In this document: positions 37,557-48,480 of the stretch, piece by piece
Numbering within the stretch: the first letter of the stretch is position 1
Layout of the letters: every line of letters starts with the position of its first letter
Origin: Ascochyta rabiei
Taxonomy: Eukaryota; Ascomycota; Dothideomycetes; Pleosporales; Didymellaceae
Length of the DNA: 64,000 nt
Direction: 5' to 3'
Assembly (NCBI RefSeq): GCF_004011695.2
Contig: NC_082421.1
Span: forward strand, 1,246,501-1,310,500
Notes under the pieces: model-generated
What the model saw: the letters and a program-made list of their open reading frames with translations, nothing else
The model's database searches: none
Told to the model about the DNA's origin: nothing
Position numbers and translations under genes: made by a program

Positions 37557-39419
37557 ACGTACTCTATAGGTAAGTAGATTAAACAGGTAAGCAGATTACT
37601 CTACTAAGACTACACTAAATTTCTACCCTATTATAGCTTGTATTAGCCTACTTTAGCCTTGTATACAGTAGTGCAGTATAGAATATTATTTAGAAACATC
37701 TTCTACAGCCTTCTTACATGTATGTAAGTTATGTCTAACGTTGTAGCACTTTATACAGCGTCTTTAGGTTACTTCCCCTCCTTTAGCGCGTACTTACTTC
37801 TTTACCTTCTTACTATTACTATACGCCCTAAACTTAGTTAGAGTAGTTAATTAAAGGCCTTTCTTAGCTGTTAGGACTCCCTTCTGCTGTAATTGCTTTC
37901 TTTTATGCGATTTACGTCGCATAGCAGCCTTATTTGCTGCTTAAAGCCTAGTAATCTCCCTTTAAGCTAACACTAGCTTATGCGCTACTATAGCTGCGCC
38001 TTTAGCAAGCTTTTTAAAGGCCTTAACTATTCAAGTTAGTAAGCTACTTGCATGCCTTTAAATCCTCTCTCGAACCAGCGTTAATTGCGACCCTAATTGC
38101 AGGGTAGTGCTTAGGGTTTAGGACTGCTAGGGCTTATCTTCTATAGTAGGTAGCGGTAGGGTACGTAGGCGGACATTAAGACCTATTATAACCTATTCTA
38201 GGTTAAGGGGGACTATTCTAGCGCCTTAGAAGCCTCCTTAGATATTGCTAGAAGTAAATGTCTCCTTATAGGCGTCTATAAAGCATAGTAGAAACTTAGT
38301 TTTAGTAATATAAGTAATGTAGTTATGTATAAGATTCTTAGCTTAGCGCCTATATACCTTCTTTAGAGGGGCAAAACAACCTACATCTAGTAGTTATAAG
38401 AGGTAAGATAAGTGTAGAGGTATATATAGTGTAATAATCTTTACTTCCTTACAGTATTATTAGAAGTTAAGGGAGTTGTAGCTCTTGTAGCTGTTAATAA
38501 GGAGTAGCTAGTATACTCCTTAGGTGCGCGTCTTTATATAGGCATTAGAGTGCTTTAACTAATCTAGACTAAGCTTGTTAGTAGTCTATCTGTTCTTAGA
38601 GACTCTAATAACCTAGTTATAGGGCAGATTGTCCTCTTTATACTAGGCAGAGAGGTAGTTGCAGCCTTTAAAGATAATAAAGAGTAGAATAGCCTACCCT
38701 ATACTATTAATGCCCTGTATAACCGTTATCTACTCTTAATTACCCTACTACACTGCCTTTAGCTGTCCTCGACGCTCTAAGCCTGTAATAACTACTTCTG
38801 TCAATATCTAGCCTATTATAAAGCCTGTCTTATTAAAGTTGTATGTGTTATTATCCTAGATGCTATACTTAGCTTTAACATTCGCTACAAGCCTAAACTA
38901 GCCCCTAATAATCTCTAGATCCTTACAGAGGGCTCTCTTGTAGTCGTACTTACAATTAAACCTTACTTTAAGGTTAGGGCGGCGCTTAATAAACGTGTTA
39001 GGCTAGTTTATGCCAACATAGCCTATATTGCGCTTAGTACGTAAAGAATTAGCTATATTAGCTATAGCAGCTAGCTAAGAGGTAAATCCTTATACATCTA
39101 GCTTAAGGATGTACTTACTAATTACGTCCTCCTTAGTCTAGTCTATAATCTGTTAAACTAGCGTACAATTAGCTTATATAGGTTGTTCTATGTATTAAGC
39201 GTGTAGTATACTGTAAGGCGCGTTATATATAGCTACAGCGCGTCGCACAGTAAGCATCGCGTCTTGTTTAATTACCTAGAGCGCAAGCTATATCGCAGCT
39301 TCTCTTAAGGGCGTAGATTAATGTTGTTGTTAAGGCATTGCGTGGTAAGGTGGAGGTTTGGTGTGGTCTTAGCAGAGTAATCCGCTTACCCGTTTAATCC
39401 GCTTACCCGTAGAGTACGT
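37557..39419 (-). mobile_element. pogo/Fot-like DNA transposon A5
   Basis: Complete 1863 bp in reverse, TA at 37555-37556 and 39420-39421, inserted in G2 integrase; G1 keeps the empty TA at 11981-11982. The left end is more mutated than the right (outer TIR TATAGG against TACGGG). Confidence 0.97.
37596..39338 (-). pseudogene. A-family pogo transposase
   Basis: 581-codon frame on the minus strand, ATG 39338 to TAA 37598-37596, no indel. Same domains as the other A copies. RIP-type stops throughout. Confidence 0.92.
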
Positions 39420-40836
39420 TACTAGAATAAATTATTAATAATTAAGATAAGCTCTTTACGTTAAACTATTAGACTACGCTCTTAGTTGCTATTAGTACTA
39501 AGAAGAAGCTTTAAACAGCCTATTATCTGTAGATAGATAGATAGACTAAAAGAATAAAATAGACTATAGAAAGATACCTACAGATATATAGTAACTAGTA
39601 GTAAGCTAACTAGGTTTTACTATTACCTATAGTATAAATTATATATAATAATAATTTATTAGAAGTAATAGAAGATTTACTATTCTTCTTAATTTACAGA
39701 ATGCACCTAAATCTCTTTACTAGAAGTCTAGACACGCTAATTTAGACTAAAATAGTAATATCTTTAGTAGTAAGACTAAAGAAAGTGCATAGAAGAGCAC
39801 TAGAAAATATTATTAAGGCTTAAGAATAAGTAATCTTATATGTTAACTAAAAGAGAAAACAGTACCTTAGCTAAAAAAGGGGAATAAAGTCTATCTTCTT
39901 CTAAAAAACTTTATATATAAAGACTAATAAAAAAACTAGACTATATTAAAGCTAGACCCTTTTTTATTTTTAAGTAGATAAGCTTAGTTAACTTTAGACT
40001 TAATCTACTAAAGAATATAAAGATCTTTCTAGTACTCTACATATTACTATTAGAACTAGCTAACCCTAGAACGCCTATCTAAGAGAATTCTATTATTAAG
40101 CTAATAGTAAAGATAAATAGGAAGTAAAAAAAATAGTAATATATAAGGGGAATAGCAACTACTAAAGGTATCTAGTTAAATAGTTGGGATACCTAGATCT
40201 AAAAAATATATAGAAACTACCTATACACCTTATAAGCTACTACTAATTAGTATATAAGTACTATAATTTACTAAAGACTCTTTAATTAAACTAAGAGGAC
40301 TTTAGGTAGCTAGTAAGGTATATATGCTAATAGCCGCTACAGAATAGTTAGAATTAACTTTCTTAGCTAGGTCTAACTTACTAGCCTTAACTATTCTATT
40401 TACTTAATATACCGCCTTTTACTACACATATTTATTTACCTATTTTAGAATTTTCTTATTACGTAATAATTACGCAATTATAGTTATAAGAAGTAACTTA
40501 TCTACTTCTACCTTTTTTCTATACTCCTTATAAGTCTTATCTAATAATACTTAAGTTATATTTATATATTACTTACTAGCCTTTATATACTTAGCATACT
40601 TTAGATCTTTTAGACTACCTAGTATAATATAGTACTTATAGCTGCTAAAGAAATAATAATTATAGAGGACTTTAGTAGGTATATTAGCTTAATAGATTTC
40701 TAAAATAAGATAGATATTATAGGTGTGTAAGAACATCTTAACTTATAGGTTACTAGATATAGAAATTATAGATAATATAAAATATTAATAGATAATTATA
40801 TAGTTTAAAGATAAGCTAAAGAGAAAGGGGGAATAG

Positions 40837-41314
40837 TTTTATAATTCTGCGCTAGGGCACAGCATAAATATAAGTACTAGCTAAGTAAGACCTCTAACTC
40901 TGCCCTAAATAAACAAACAGTAGAGAAGGATAGAATAGATAGGGTTATTACGTGGCTACTTATTAATAAGTATAATATATATAACTATAAATTAGTAAGT
41001 ATAGTATAATATACTTATCTATAAGCACTCTTATATATTTCATTAGACTGACTTTAGTTACTTATTAAAAAGTTTTATATCTTCTTAGTATATAGCTAGT
41101 AGGAACATAACCCTTCTAGTTTATGTTTAACATTATTAATTAAGTTTATTAATAGAATCTTAACCTACTCTTAAACTAGACAGTCTACTCTATACTATTT
41201 ATTACACCCTATCTTTATAAGCTTTACTTAGTTAATAACCCTAACTAGTCTACTAGTACTTATCCCTAAGAACTAATAGAAATAGTACTTATAGTCTTTA
41301 ACTAAAGTACAACT
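40837..41314 (+). repeat. G2 3' LTR
   Basis: 478 bp, starts TTTTATAATTCTGCGC after a polypurine tract; the second base is T where the 5' LTR has G, not a RIP change. Ends GTACAACT, followed by TTAAT. Confidence 0.88.
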
Positions 41315-41319
41315 TTAAT

Positions 41320-42656
41320 ACTAGTCTACTATCTTTATGTTCTAAAGTTATTCTAGAGTTAATCTAGTACCTAATAGAAAGCTAGTAATACAGTCCTTAA
41401 TATGCCTCTAAAACTACTACTAGCCTAAATCTAGGTTTATGTTACGGGTATTCTCCCTACGCTAAGAGATACCTTAGCTAGGTCCTAGGCTAAGCCTAGG
41501 GACCTACTGGCCACACACGTATATAATATTTATAAACCTTAAGACTTATTTATTAAGAATTTATCTTATCTCTTAAATCTTACCCTATTAATTGTTCTAT
41601 CTTACTCTGCTCTATTACCTGCCTACAGTAACCTTACAGTTTATTAGCTGTTAAAATTAAGCTCTTTTCTACTAGTCTTAGCATCCCTCTACAGTATATA
41701 GGGTTACTATTAAGTTCTAGACTAGTTAGACCTTTTTAGCTTTAGTTCTATACGCAGTACTATACCTTAGTTTAATAGAACATTAAGTAGCTTCTCTCTT
41801 TAATTTTACTAGTTCTACCTAATAGAGATAGTTTAGGTCTAGGAGTATATTAGATAGTACCTTATTATGTCTACTCTTATAGAGGTGCTAATCTTCCTTG
41901 ATTATAGTGCACAGTAGATAGTAATTTAGCTAGAGCCTAACTAGTCTTGTAGTAGCGTATCCTAAAAGCCTATTAAGTCTTTATCTGTTTGCTGTTAGGG
42001 TTTTTAAAGGTTCTAGAGAGTTAGGCCTAACGCTTACTCTTCTTATTCTTTTAAATGCATTAACCTATAAGTAATTATTCTAATAGTGTTATCTATTACT
42101 TCTATAAACGTTATATATAATTTATAGTCTTTAGAGTAGATAGTATACCTTATTTATCTATCTACCTAGTACTAGAAGGTGTACTATACGTCTGCTAGGT
42201 ATAGATTCCTAAAGATAACTAGGCTTAACAACAATTTTAGTATAAAGAAGTTAGTAGGGATTATAATGTTTCTAATTATAACTAGAGCATGCTATATTAT
42301 TTTAGTAAAAGCTTTAAAAGTGCTATTAGCGGCCTATTAGCGTAAGGACGCTATTTTGTTTAGGATAGACGTTATTACTAATCTAGCTACTTAAGCTGTC
42401 TTTAGCTAAATAGTGTTAAGTTCTACTCTAGAATCTAGTAGTGCTAATATCTAAGCATTGTTAATAGCTATTAGGGCTTATAGGCAGTCTCTTTAGACAT
42501 ACTTAAAACTATATTCTTAATTATACTCTCTTTACTCCTCTATAGTCATTTCTTATTCTTCTTCTTTAAGGTCTATACTATAAGTATAGTAGAGCTACTA
42601 CTAAGAAAATATAGGTATAGCTATTAATGTTCTATTAGTACTTAATTTTTAAGAAC
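41320..42656 (-). pseudogene. G4 protease and RT amino-terminal part
   Basis: Minus-strand frame upstream of the RT piece at 29463. The aspartic protease active site reads LLDSRV near 42435 (DSG type, Gly changed to Arg), followed by a retropepsin-like fold region to about 41.9 kb. A linker then reads into the RT N-terminus and meets the CTAAT target of G2 at 41319. Joining the two sides gives an uninterrupted frame apart from TAA/TAG. The gag side continues at 44524 beyond A6. The internal palindrome near 41490 lies within coding sequence. Confidence 0.8.
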
Positions 42657-42658
42657 TA

Positions 42659-44521
42659 ACGTATTTAACAGGTAAGTCGGCCACACGGGTAAGTTGGCTA
42701 CTCTGCTAAGACTATACCAACATTCTACCTTATAACGTAATAACTTAATAACAACATAAACCTACGCCCTTAAGAGAGGCTGTAATACAGCTTGCGCTCT
42801 AGGCACTTAAATAAGACGTAAACCTTACTATATAACGCGCTGTAGCTATATACAACGCGCCTTACAGTACACTACGCAATTAATATATACGATAACCTAC
42901 ACGAGCTAATTATACGCTAAGTTAACGGAATATAGATTAGACTAAGAAGAATGTAATTACTAAGTACATTCTTAAGCTAGATACACGAGGATTTACCTCT
43001 TAGCTAGCTGCTGTAGCTAATATAGCTAATTCTTTGCGTGCTAAGCGTAATATAGGCTATATTAGTATAAACTAGCCTAATACATTCGTTAAGCGCCGCC
43101 CTAACCTTAAAGTAAAGTTTAATTGTAAGTACGACTACAAGAGAGCCCTCTGTAAGGATCTAGAGATTATATAAGGCTAGTTTAGGCTTATAGCAAATGT
43201 TAAAGCTAAGTATAGTATCTAGGATAATAACACGTATAACTTTAATAAGATAGGCTTTATAATAGGCTAGATATCTACAGAAGCAGTTATTATAGGTTTA
43301 GAGCGTTAAGAACGGCTAAAGGCAGTGTAGTAGGGTAATTAAGAGTAGACAACGGTTATACAGGGCATTAATAGCATAAAGTAGGCTATTCTACCCTTTA
43401 TTATCTTTAAAGGCTGTAACTACCTCTCTACCTAGTATAAAGAGGACAACCTGCCCTATAACTAGGTTATTAGAGTCTCTAAGAACGGATAGACTACTAA
43501 CAAGCTTAGTCTAGACTAGTTAAAGCACTTTAATGCCTATATAAAGACGCGCACCTAAGAAGTATACTAGCTGCTCCTTATTAATAGCTACGAGAGCTAT
43601 AACTCCCTTAACCTTTAATAATACTATAAGGAAGTAAACATTATTACACTGTATATACCTCTATACTTATCTTACCTCTTATAACTACTAGATATAGGTT
43701 GTTTTGCCTCTCTAAAGAAGGTATATAGGCGCTAAGCTAAGAATCTTATATATAACTATATTACTTATATTACTAAAACTAAGTTCCTACTATGCTTTAT
43801 AGACGCCTATAAGGAGATATTTACTTCTAGCAATATCTAAGAAGGCTTCTAAGGCGCTGGAATAGTCCCCTTTAACCTAGCACGGGTTATAATAGGTCTT
43901 AATGTCTACCTACGTACCCTACCGCTACCTACTATAGAAGATAAGCCCTAGCAGTCCTAAACCCTAAGCACTACCCTGCAATTAGGGTCGCAATCAACGC
44001 TGGTTTAAGAGAGGATTTAAAGGCATGCAAGCAGCTTACTAACTTTAATAGTTAAGGCCTTTAAAAAGCTTACTAAAGGCGCAGCTATAGTAGCGTATAA
44101 GCTAGTATTGGCTTAAAGAGAGATTACTAGGCTTTAAGCAGTAAATAAGGCTGCTATGCGACGTAAATCGCATAAAAGAAAGCAGTTGCAGCAGGAGGGA
44201 GTCCTAACAGCTAAGGAAGGCCTTTAATTAACTACTCTAACTAAGTTTAGGGCGCGTGGTAATGGTAAGAAGGTAAGGAAGCAAGTACGTGTTAAAGAAG
44301 GTAAGGTAACCTAAAGACGCTGTAAAAAGTGCTATAACGTAGGGTATAACTCGCGCACGTGTAAAAAGCCTAAAGAAGGTGTTACTAAATAATATTATAT
44401 ACTGTACTACTATAAACAATGCTAATATAGGCTAATATAAGCTATAATAGGGTAGAATATTAGTATAGTCCTAGCAGAGTAGCCGACTTACCTGTGTAGC
44501 CAACTTACCTATTAAATACGT
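42659..44521 (+). mobile_element. pogo/Fot-like DNA transposon A6, variant subfamily
   Basis: 1863 bp, TA at 42657-42658 and 44522-44523. TIR starts ACGTATTTAACAGG and its iterons read GTAAGTCGGCCAC and GTAAGTTGGCTAC in place of the GTAAGCGGATTA of A1-A5. It shares this TIR only with A7. It interrupts G4 between gag and protease. Confidence 0.95.
42740..44482 (+). pseudogene. A6 pogo transposase, start ATA
   Basis: 581-codon frame whose first codon is ATA (ATG in other copies) and whose stop is TAG at 44480-44482. The C-terminal knuckle is well preserved (C-x2-C-x4-Y-x4-C, only His changed to Tyr) at about 44319-44360. The rest of the protein has the usual DNA-binding and DDE_1 order with RIP-type stops. 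Confidence 0.9.
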
Positions 44522-44523
44522 TA

Positions 44524-47390
44524 GCTTAAATGTTATATCTGTTATAAGCCTCTATATAGACATATTTAGAACAGAAAAGTATTATATTATTAACCTAGAA
44601 GTATTATTAATTCCTTTCTAAATTAGGTACTAGTATTTCTAATAAGTCTAGGTCTACTTTAGCGTAATAACGCTTGCCTAGTCTTCGCTAGAGCTCTAGA
44701 GCTAATGCTAACAGATCCTTAAGGGATACCTTAATAGTAGTTTAGAGAACCTAGTAAACTATCTTATTTAGGTCTACTATAAGGTTATGTAGTAGTTAGT
44801 ACTTTTTTACATCTACCTGTGTTGTAAGGTTAGGGGCCTAGTTGTTAACATCTATTTCTTCTTTAAATACTACTGTGTTAAGGACCTTCTATTCTGTATT
44901 CTTATTTTTATTATTCTAAATAGTAGGGTAGTACCCTAATAACGCTTTAGAAACTGCTATATCCCTTGTATAGTAATTAGTCTATATTAGGTTAACTATT
45001 ACTATAGATTAACTATTAACTTATTCTTTAAAAACCTTATAGCTCTTACTTTCTTTTAGCACTATTATAACTGTCTTTTGTTTTTAGGCGTAATCTTCTT
45101 CTTTTAAAAGGCCTACCTCTTAATCTGCATTAAGTTTTATAATAATAGTACTACTAGTAACCCTAATATTACCTTAGGTATAGTGTTCTTGCGCGTATAG
45201 GTTAATAGTAGTTAGTAGTTTAACTACTACGTGCCCTTCCCTGCATTAAGAAATAGCTTAAGAGTCTTAAGCTGTTTCTTAATACCCTCTATTACTGTTT
45301 TTCTAATATATATCTCTAATATATTATAGATATTACTCTATAGGTTTTTAGCTAATCCCTATATAAGACACCCTTTCTAGTTAAGATAGACCTATTAGTT
45401 CTAGATTAGCTTTTCTTAGTCTGTATATACTAATACTAGGTAGCCTTCCTTTCTACAGGTATAATAAACTATTAGGCCTCTTAGTTAGCTACATCCCTAT
45501 AGCGTTATTCTAGCTAGAAAAAGCCTTTTTTATTAAGTAATAGGGTATTAAATAAAGCTAGTAGGGTTTTACGTCTTAATAGGTCTTTAGTATTACCTTT
45601 TAAGACCTATAAGAGCTATACTAACTTTCTATTATATATCTTTATATAAAAGTAGTTCTACTTTCTATAGTTTCTAAGAGGTAAGTAAGAGATTTATGCT
45701 GTTAAGCTTAATTCTAGAGAACTTCTTAATAAGGTTATTAACTTCTCCTTGTATAGGCTAATGCCCTAGTAGCATTTAGATTCTTTATTTACCTAAGGGG
45801 CATACTCTAGATAGCCTCTTTAGCATACCTTCTTTATTTAACTAGGCTAGTTTAAATATAATTAGGAGTTCTAATAATTTAATATATGCCTATGCCTTAG
45901 TTATTATTATTTTCTTCTTAAATACTAGATTAAATAATTTAAAATCTAATTCTTATAAGGTAACCTTACTAAGAAACGCTTGAATTTCAGCGTAGTAAAA
46001 GTCCTCTAGGCAGGTTATAGTAAGTTTATATTTATTTAATACCTTATTAAGATATTGTTTATATAGGCCTTTTGCTAAGTAGAATCTTTTATATAATTCT
46101 ACTACTATTCTAGCTTCTAGGTATTATTTAAACTTAGGGCTAAAGCTATTAAGGTACCCTTAGAGTAATAGATTTAGGGTTAATAAGTATAAGATGTACT
46201 AAGTGCACAGCAAATCCTAAGTCTCTTCCTGCTAGGCCTTATTCTAGCTTTAGAATTGTTGTTAGAGTGCTTCCTTAACAGCTTACTAATTAGTTACTAC
46301 CTAGGTAGCTATAAAGTCTATTATACTTAACTTAATAATCTCTTAGTAAGTATAGTTATAGTAACTAAGTAGTCTACTAATATAGTCCTTAATAGTCTAT
46401 TAGTAGAAACTAGAGCGTTGTTTAATCTCCTTTAGGAATTAGGTTATATTTTCTCTACTAAATACTAGAGGTATATCTATAAAAGAGGCTTACTTATTAG
46501 CGTAAGTGTGCTAGCTTTCTTAGGTTATATGTCCTACTCTATTAGCAAAAATAGAAAGAATTTAGCGTAAGTTTAGGTCTCCTAAAGTATTATTACTTAG
46601 TAGTAACACGTTTAGGGTCTCTAAAATATTAGGATAGAGATAAGCTACTGTAGTTTCTGCTTCTAGAGGTAATATAGTAAATCCTTTCCTTACAGTATTC
46701 TAATAGGTGCTATAAAGAGCTTTATACGTTAGAGTGTTTAATATACTAGTAAGGGTTAGTTACTGTTTTTATTTTTAGGCATTTATTAATACTAAAAATT
46801 ACAGGTAGTTACTTATTAGAAGGTATTTTCTTATCTTATTTAAAAAGTCTCTACTTAGGTGTTCTCTAAAAGTGTCCTTTAAGAGGCTTCTTTAGTTTAC
46901 CTATAGTTCCTGTATCTATATTATTATTACTTACCCTTATTCTAACGCCTATAGGATTACTAGGCTATATTTTAATAGATTATTAGTATTTTCTTATAAT
47001 TTAGTTCTATTATACCTTCCTATTATTTCCTGTTACTATATAATATCTAATAAGTAGAAGTTTTTATAGCCTTGAAAAAACTATAAGAATACTCTCTTAC
47101 TAGGACTATATATACTATATATAAGGGCTATAACTATTATAACTATATAGACTTTTTACTATAAGTCTAAATTAATTTCTAAGCCTAGCTTAGTTCTATA
47201 CTACTAGTATGTGTAGACTTTTTACTATAAGTTCTAATAGATTCCTAAGCCTAGTTTAGTTCTATACTGCTAGTATATATAGACTTTTTACTATAAGTCC
47301 TAATAGATTTCTAAGCCTAGCTTAGTTCTATACTATTAGTGTTAGATTTGTCTAATACCCTTTACTCTAACTTATACTATTTTTCTAGGC
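44524..47390 (-). pseudogene. G4 gag with a 22-residue tandem repeat
   Basis: Minus-strand frame. A plausible start is ATA at 47390 (possible former ATG), followed by three in-frame 22-residue repeats (47345-47148) and a capsid-like region from about 47.1 to 45.6 kb. Then comes a zinc-knuckle-like segment near 45.43 kb with Cys and His mostly changed to Tyr (YYTCRKEGYLVLVY). A basic, Gln-rich tail leads to the A6 site. It continues into the protease at 42656. Stops are TAA/TAG. Confidence 0.72.
47148..47345 (-). repeat. Three 66-bp tandem repeats in G4 gag
   Basis: Units start at 47148, 47214 and 47280 (TAGACTTTTTACTATAAGT), period exactly 66 bp, so 22 codons each and in frame on the minus strand. 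Units differ by a few transitions only. Confidence 0.85.
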
Positions 47391-47587
47391 CTACTACTTA
47401 GTATATAACTACTTAAATAGACCTATTCTATAAATACTATATTATAACTGCGTAAAAGGATATTATAAAGAAGACACTGTTTTTTATATACTATTTATTA
47501 ATATCCTATTAAGTACTAGCTATAGTAGCCTTAGCCTTCTTAAAGGTAAGGTTTATAGGTGTTTAAGTTGTATATTAGTTACTAATC

Positions 47588-47811
47588 TATAGGTAAGAAT
47601 ATTACTTAATATAAGAAGATTATTGTCTTTTATAGTAAGCTCTAATAGCTTACTAAGATTATCTAATATACTGTTCTAACAATTACGTACCTCTAATCCC
47701 TAATAGCCCTTTAAGCCCTTAGTAGTTAAGACCCCTAATAATTACGTGCACCTAAACCCTAATAGCCTTCTAAGCCCTTGCTAGTTAGCCTTATACTTTT
47801 ACTCTACTACA
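47588..47811 (-). repeat. G4 5' LTR
   Basis: 224 bp, + strand TATAGGTAAGAATATTAC to CTCTACTACA. Differences from 16582-16805 are mostly C/T or A/G; combining the two implies ends TG...CTGCA. Followed by the CTAG duplication. Confidence 0.85.
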
Positions 47812-48480
47812 CTAGGTATTAAAGCTTCTTACTAACAGCTAAGATAGACTTAATAATAGATACCTACTTATAATCCTCTTAGAATTTAACGTAAGCCTTC
47901 TTTTTTAATAAGCTAGTAACTATATAGGAGTTGCTATATACTCCAAGGCCTACTCTAGTCTAATCTATATTCTATATATTCTAATATTATATACCTAGCT
48001 TAATCTATATATACCTAAATAACTCTAGAAATACGTATATAGTCTTATAGTTAGCTACTATAGTTCTTATACTCTTAATCTTTTAGCTAATAATAGAGGT
48101 AATACGTAGGTTACGTGTAATAAAAATAGGTTACCTATTTATATCTAAGTAGCTTATAGTTACTATTTATATAGAGGATAAGGGTAGCTATTTCCTATAT
48201 GTGTAGATAGGAGGGTAGCTACACATATAAGTCCTCTTTAAGTATCTAATTTACTAGAAATTACTCTTATTCTAGAGTTAATTACTATTATTAATAATAA
48301 GCTATTGCGTTAGGTTAGTAACTACTAAGGCGCTCTTAGATTGTAAATTAGGGGACGCTATAGCCTATAGGCCTTAGCAGCCTACTATTAGCTTATAAAA
48401 ACACTAGAATTAAGATTAGCAATAGCAGATTATATAGCTACTTTAAAGAGATCTACTTTAATAGCGTAGCGTTAAGAGTA
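47812..48480 (+). pseudogene. Unidentified decayed frame X, part 3
   Basis: Continues X after removal of G4. It runs to the TA (48479-48480) bordering B4 and presumably goes on outside the window after B4. The frame carries only TAA/TAG interruptions, many in tandem, suggesting Gln-rich stretches. There is a local 14-bp inverted match around 48200-48225 (TAGCTAnnnnCTATATGTGTAGATAGGAGGG / TAGCTACACATATA). No domain recognised. Confidence 0.38.

Larger units (their letters stand above)
33208..40836 (+). pseudogene. G2 pol: protease, RT, RNase H, integrase, chromodomain
   Basis: Protease active site reads LLDLGV at 33281-33298 (Ser/Thr position changed to Leu). RT catalytic box YLDN is at 34339-34350 (YxDD expected). 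RNase H precedes A4, which sits at 35173-35035+ (35173-37035). Integrase spans 37.04-37.55 kb, is cut by A5 (37557-39419) and resumes to about 40.0 kb. A chromodomain-like segment lies at about 40118-40262, followed by a short tail and a polypurine tract (GAGAAAGGGGG). Stops are TAA/TAG only. A chromodomain in this family directs insertion to marked chromatin, which fits clustering in heterochromatin; this is inference. Confidence 0.82.
29464..41314 (+). mobile_element. Gypsy chromovirus G2, full length
   Basis: Flanked by CTAAT (29459-29463) and TTAAT (41315-41319), a duplication with one C-to-T. LTRs are 480 and 478 bp. Without F, A4 and A5 it is about 6.8 kb. It sits in G4 pol, whose frame rejoins on removal. 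It serves as the empty-site control for every insertion in G1, and G1 for those in G2. Confidence 0.93.
16582..47811 (-). mobile_element. REM-like Gypsy retrotransposon G4
   Basis: Defined by two 224-bp LTRs 31 kb apart and a CTAG duplication at 16578-16581 and 47812-47815. Own sequence is about 10.5 kb once C1 (17756-24738), G2 (29464-41314) and A6 (42659-44521) are removed. On the minus strand the order is 5' LTR, gag, protease, RT, RNase H, integrase, a 9.6-kb-apart 3' segment carrying an antisense frame, and 3' LTR. The protein frame rejoins across G2 at the CTAAT site, and the frame of X rejoins across the whole element. Confidence 0.85.

Noticed and set aside
41437..41650. Possible LTR starting TGTTACGGG with an adjacent palindrome
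   Set aside because: The minus-strand G4 frame runs straight through from the protease to the RT linker, and no second copy exists in the window.
44237..44419. 60-residue open frame on the minus strand
   Set aside because: It is antisense to the carboxy-terminal part of the A6 transposase.
42659..44521. A6 as a potentially active element because its zinc knuckle is well preserved
   Set aside because: The start codon is ATA and the frame has dozens of stops, so it cannot encode a transposase.
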